A stretch of 64,000 nucleotides of DNA from assembly GCF_000372725.1 (NCBI RefSeq), contig NW_005202428.1:1586822-1650821 (forward strand), read 5' to 3'. Below, piece after piece: positions 63,532 to 64,000 of the stretch. A program made the translations under genes and the position numbers. Source of the stretch: Emiliania huxleyi CCMP1516. Lineage: Eukaryota; Haptophyta; Isochrysidales; Noelaerhabdaceae. Each line of letters starts with the position of its first letter. The first letter of the stretch is position 1. The notes below the pieces were generated by a model. It ran no database searches. It saw nothing but the letters and a program-made list of their open reading frames with translations, and was not told the origin of the DNA.

Positions 63532-64000
63532 GGGCGGGAGGGATGCGTCAGAGGGGCGTCGAAGGGATGCGTCAGAGGGACGCGTGAGAGGGACGCGTCA
63601 GGGGAGGGGGTGGCGGTGGCGGTGGTGGGCAGGCGGGGTGGCGAGGGGATTGGCGGCGACGGCGGCGACGGCGACGGCGGTGGCGGTGAGTGTGGCCGTC
63701 GGCTCGGGGCGATGGAATGGCGGAGGTGGCCGCGACGGGGCATGCGAGGGGAGGGGGAGGGGCGCGTTGGGTGGCAGCAAAGGAAGCGAGACAGTCGCCG
63801 GGTGAGGGATAGGGGTTCGGGGCTAGCGATGCTCTAGCAGCCCCGCGCCTTTGGCGGCTCTGGCTTGCGCGGGATGCGCCTAGTGGACAAGTCCCGGACA
63901 CGTCCCGGACACGTCCCGGACACGTCCCGGGTGCAGCGTGTGGGCGCGCACAACGGGCGGCAGCCGGTCAGTGGGGCGGAAGGAAGGGGCGAGAGGGGGG
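63532..64000. other. Low-complexity end of window
   Basis: Tandem GGATGCGTCAGAGG-type units (63540-63600), GGTGGCGGCGAC repeats and GGACACGTCCC repeats (63890-63930). The latter resemble the GGACATGTCC motif of introns elsewhere in the window, so this is probably intronic sequence of the preceding minus-strand gene. Confidence 0.4.

Noticed and set aside
1-64000. tRNA, rRNA and CRISPR features
   Set aside because: No tRNA B-box with a foldable cloverleaf, no rRNA segments and no regularly spaced direct repeats with unique spacers were seen. The tandem arrays present are simple repeats or intron arrays.

Overview
The window looks like nuclear DNA from a haptophyte alga, most probably the coccolithophore Emiliania huxleyi (Gephyrocapsa) or a close relative. 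The evidence is a seven-exon voltage-gated proton channel of the coccolithophore Hv1 type, a fucoxanthin-chlorophyll-type light-harvesting gene, two adjacent selenoprotein genes, very GC-rich DNA, short introns that often begin with GC rather than GT, and a Glu/Pro/Ala-rich protein with EF-hand loops resembling the coccolith-associated protein GPA. Two N runs mark a draft assembly. Nothing is organised as a bacterial operon; genes lie singly on both strands among repeats.

Layout. 0.6-2.1 kb: convergent selenoproteins, a methionine sulfoxide reductase A and an AhpC/TSA-like thioredoxin-fold protein with a UxxC motif and a recognisable SECIS. 2.8-9.4 kb: a proline-rich membrane protein, a HAD phosphatase-like protein, a PLP aminotransferase and a plastid DUF1499 protein. 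9.5-13.2 kb: repeats, a retroelement relic and a frameshifted pseudouridine synthase. 13.3-16.4 kb: Hv1. 16.6-27.8 kb: hypothetical genes, segmental duplications, an armadillo-like protein with a DEK-C domain, a second proline-rich membrane protein and an ERICH2-like gene. 28.0-33.7 kb: a large adenylation-carrier-membrane protein with three left-handed beta-helix segments, the architecture of poly-amino-acid (Pls-type) synthetases. 34-45 kb: a vWA-like gene, an unknown gene, a light-harvesting gene and a 1.37 kb terminal-inverted-repeat element. 45.7-52.8 kb: an F-box/RCC1 protein, an F-BAR/PH protein and the GPA-like gene. 52.9-60 kb: two retroelement copies, a serine carboxypeptidase and a 766 bp inserted element. 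60-64 kb: two nuclear or cytosolic hypothetical genes.

The most striking general signal is in the introns. In at least five genes the first bases of an intron are a copy of the first bases of the exon that follows it (6 to 24 nt, plus a 73 nt tandem unit). These introns begin GT, GC or even GA accordingly and end in AG. This is the footprint expected if introns arise by local duplication or by insertion with target-site duplication. Exon joins were worked out by hand from reading frame, splice dinucleotides and family motifs; none has transcript support here.
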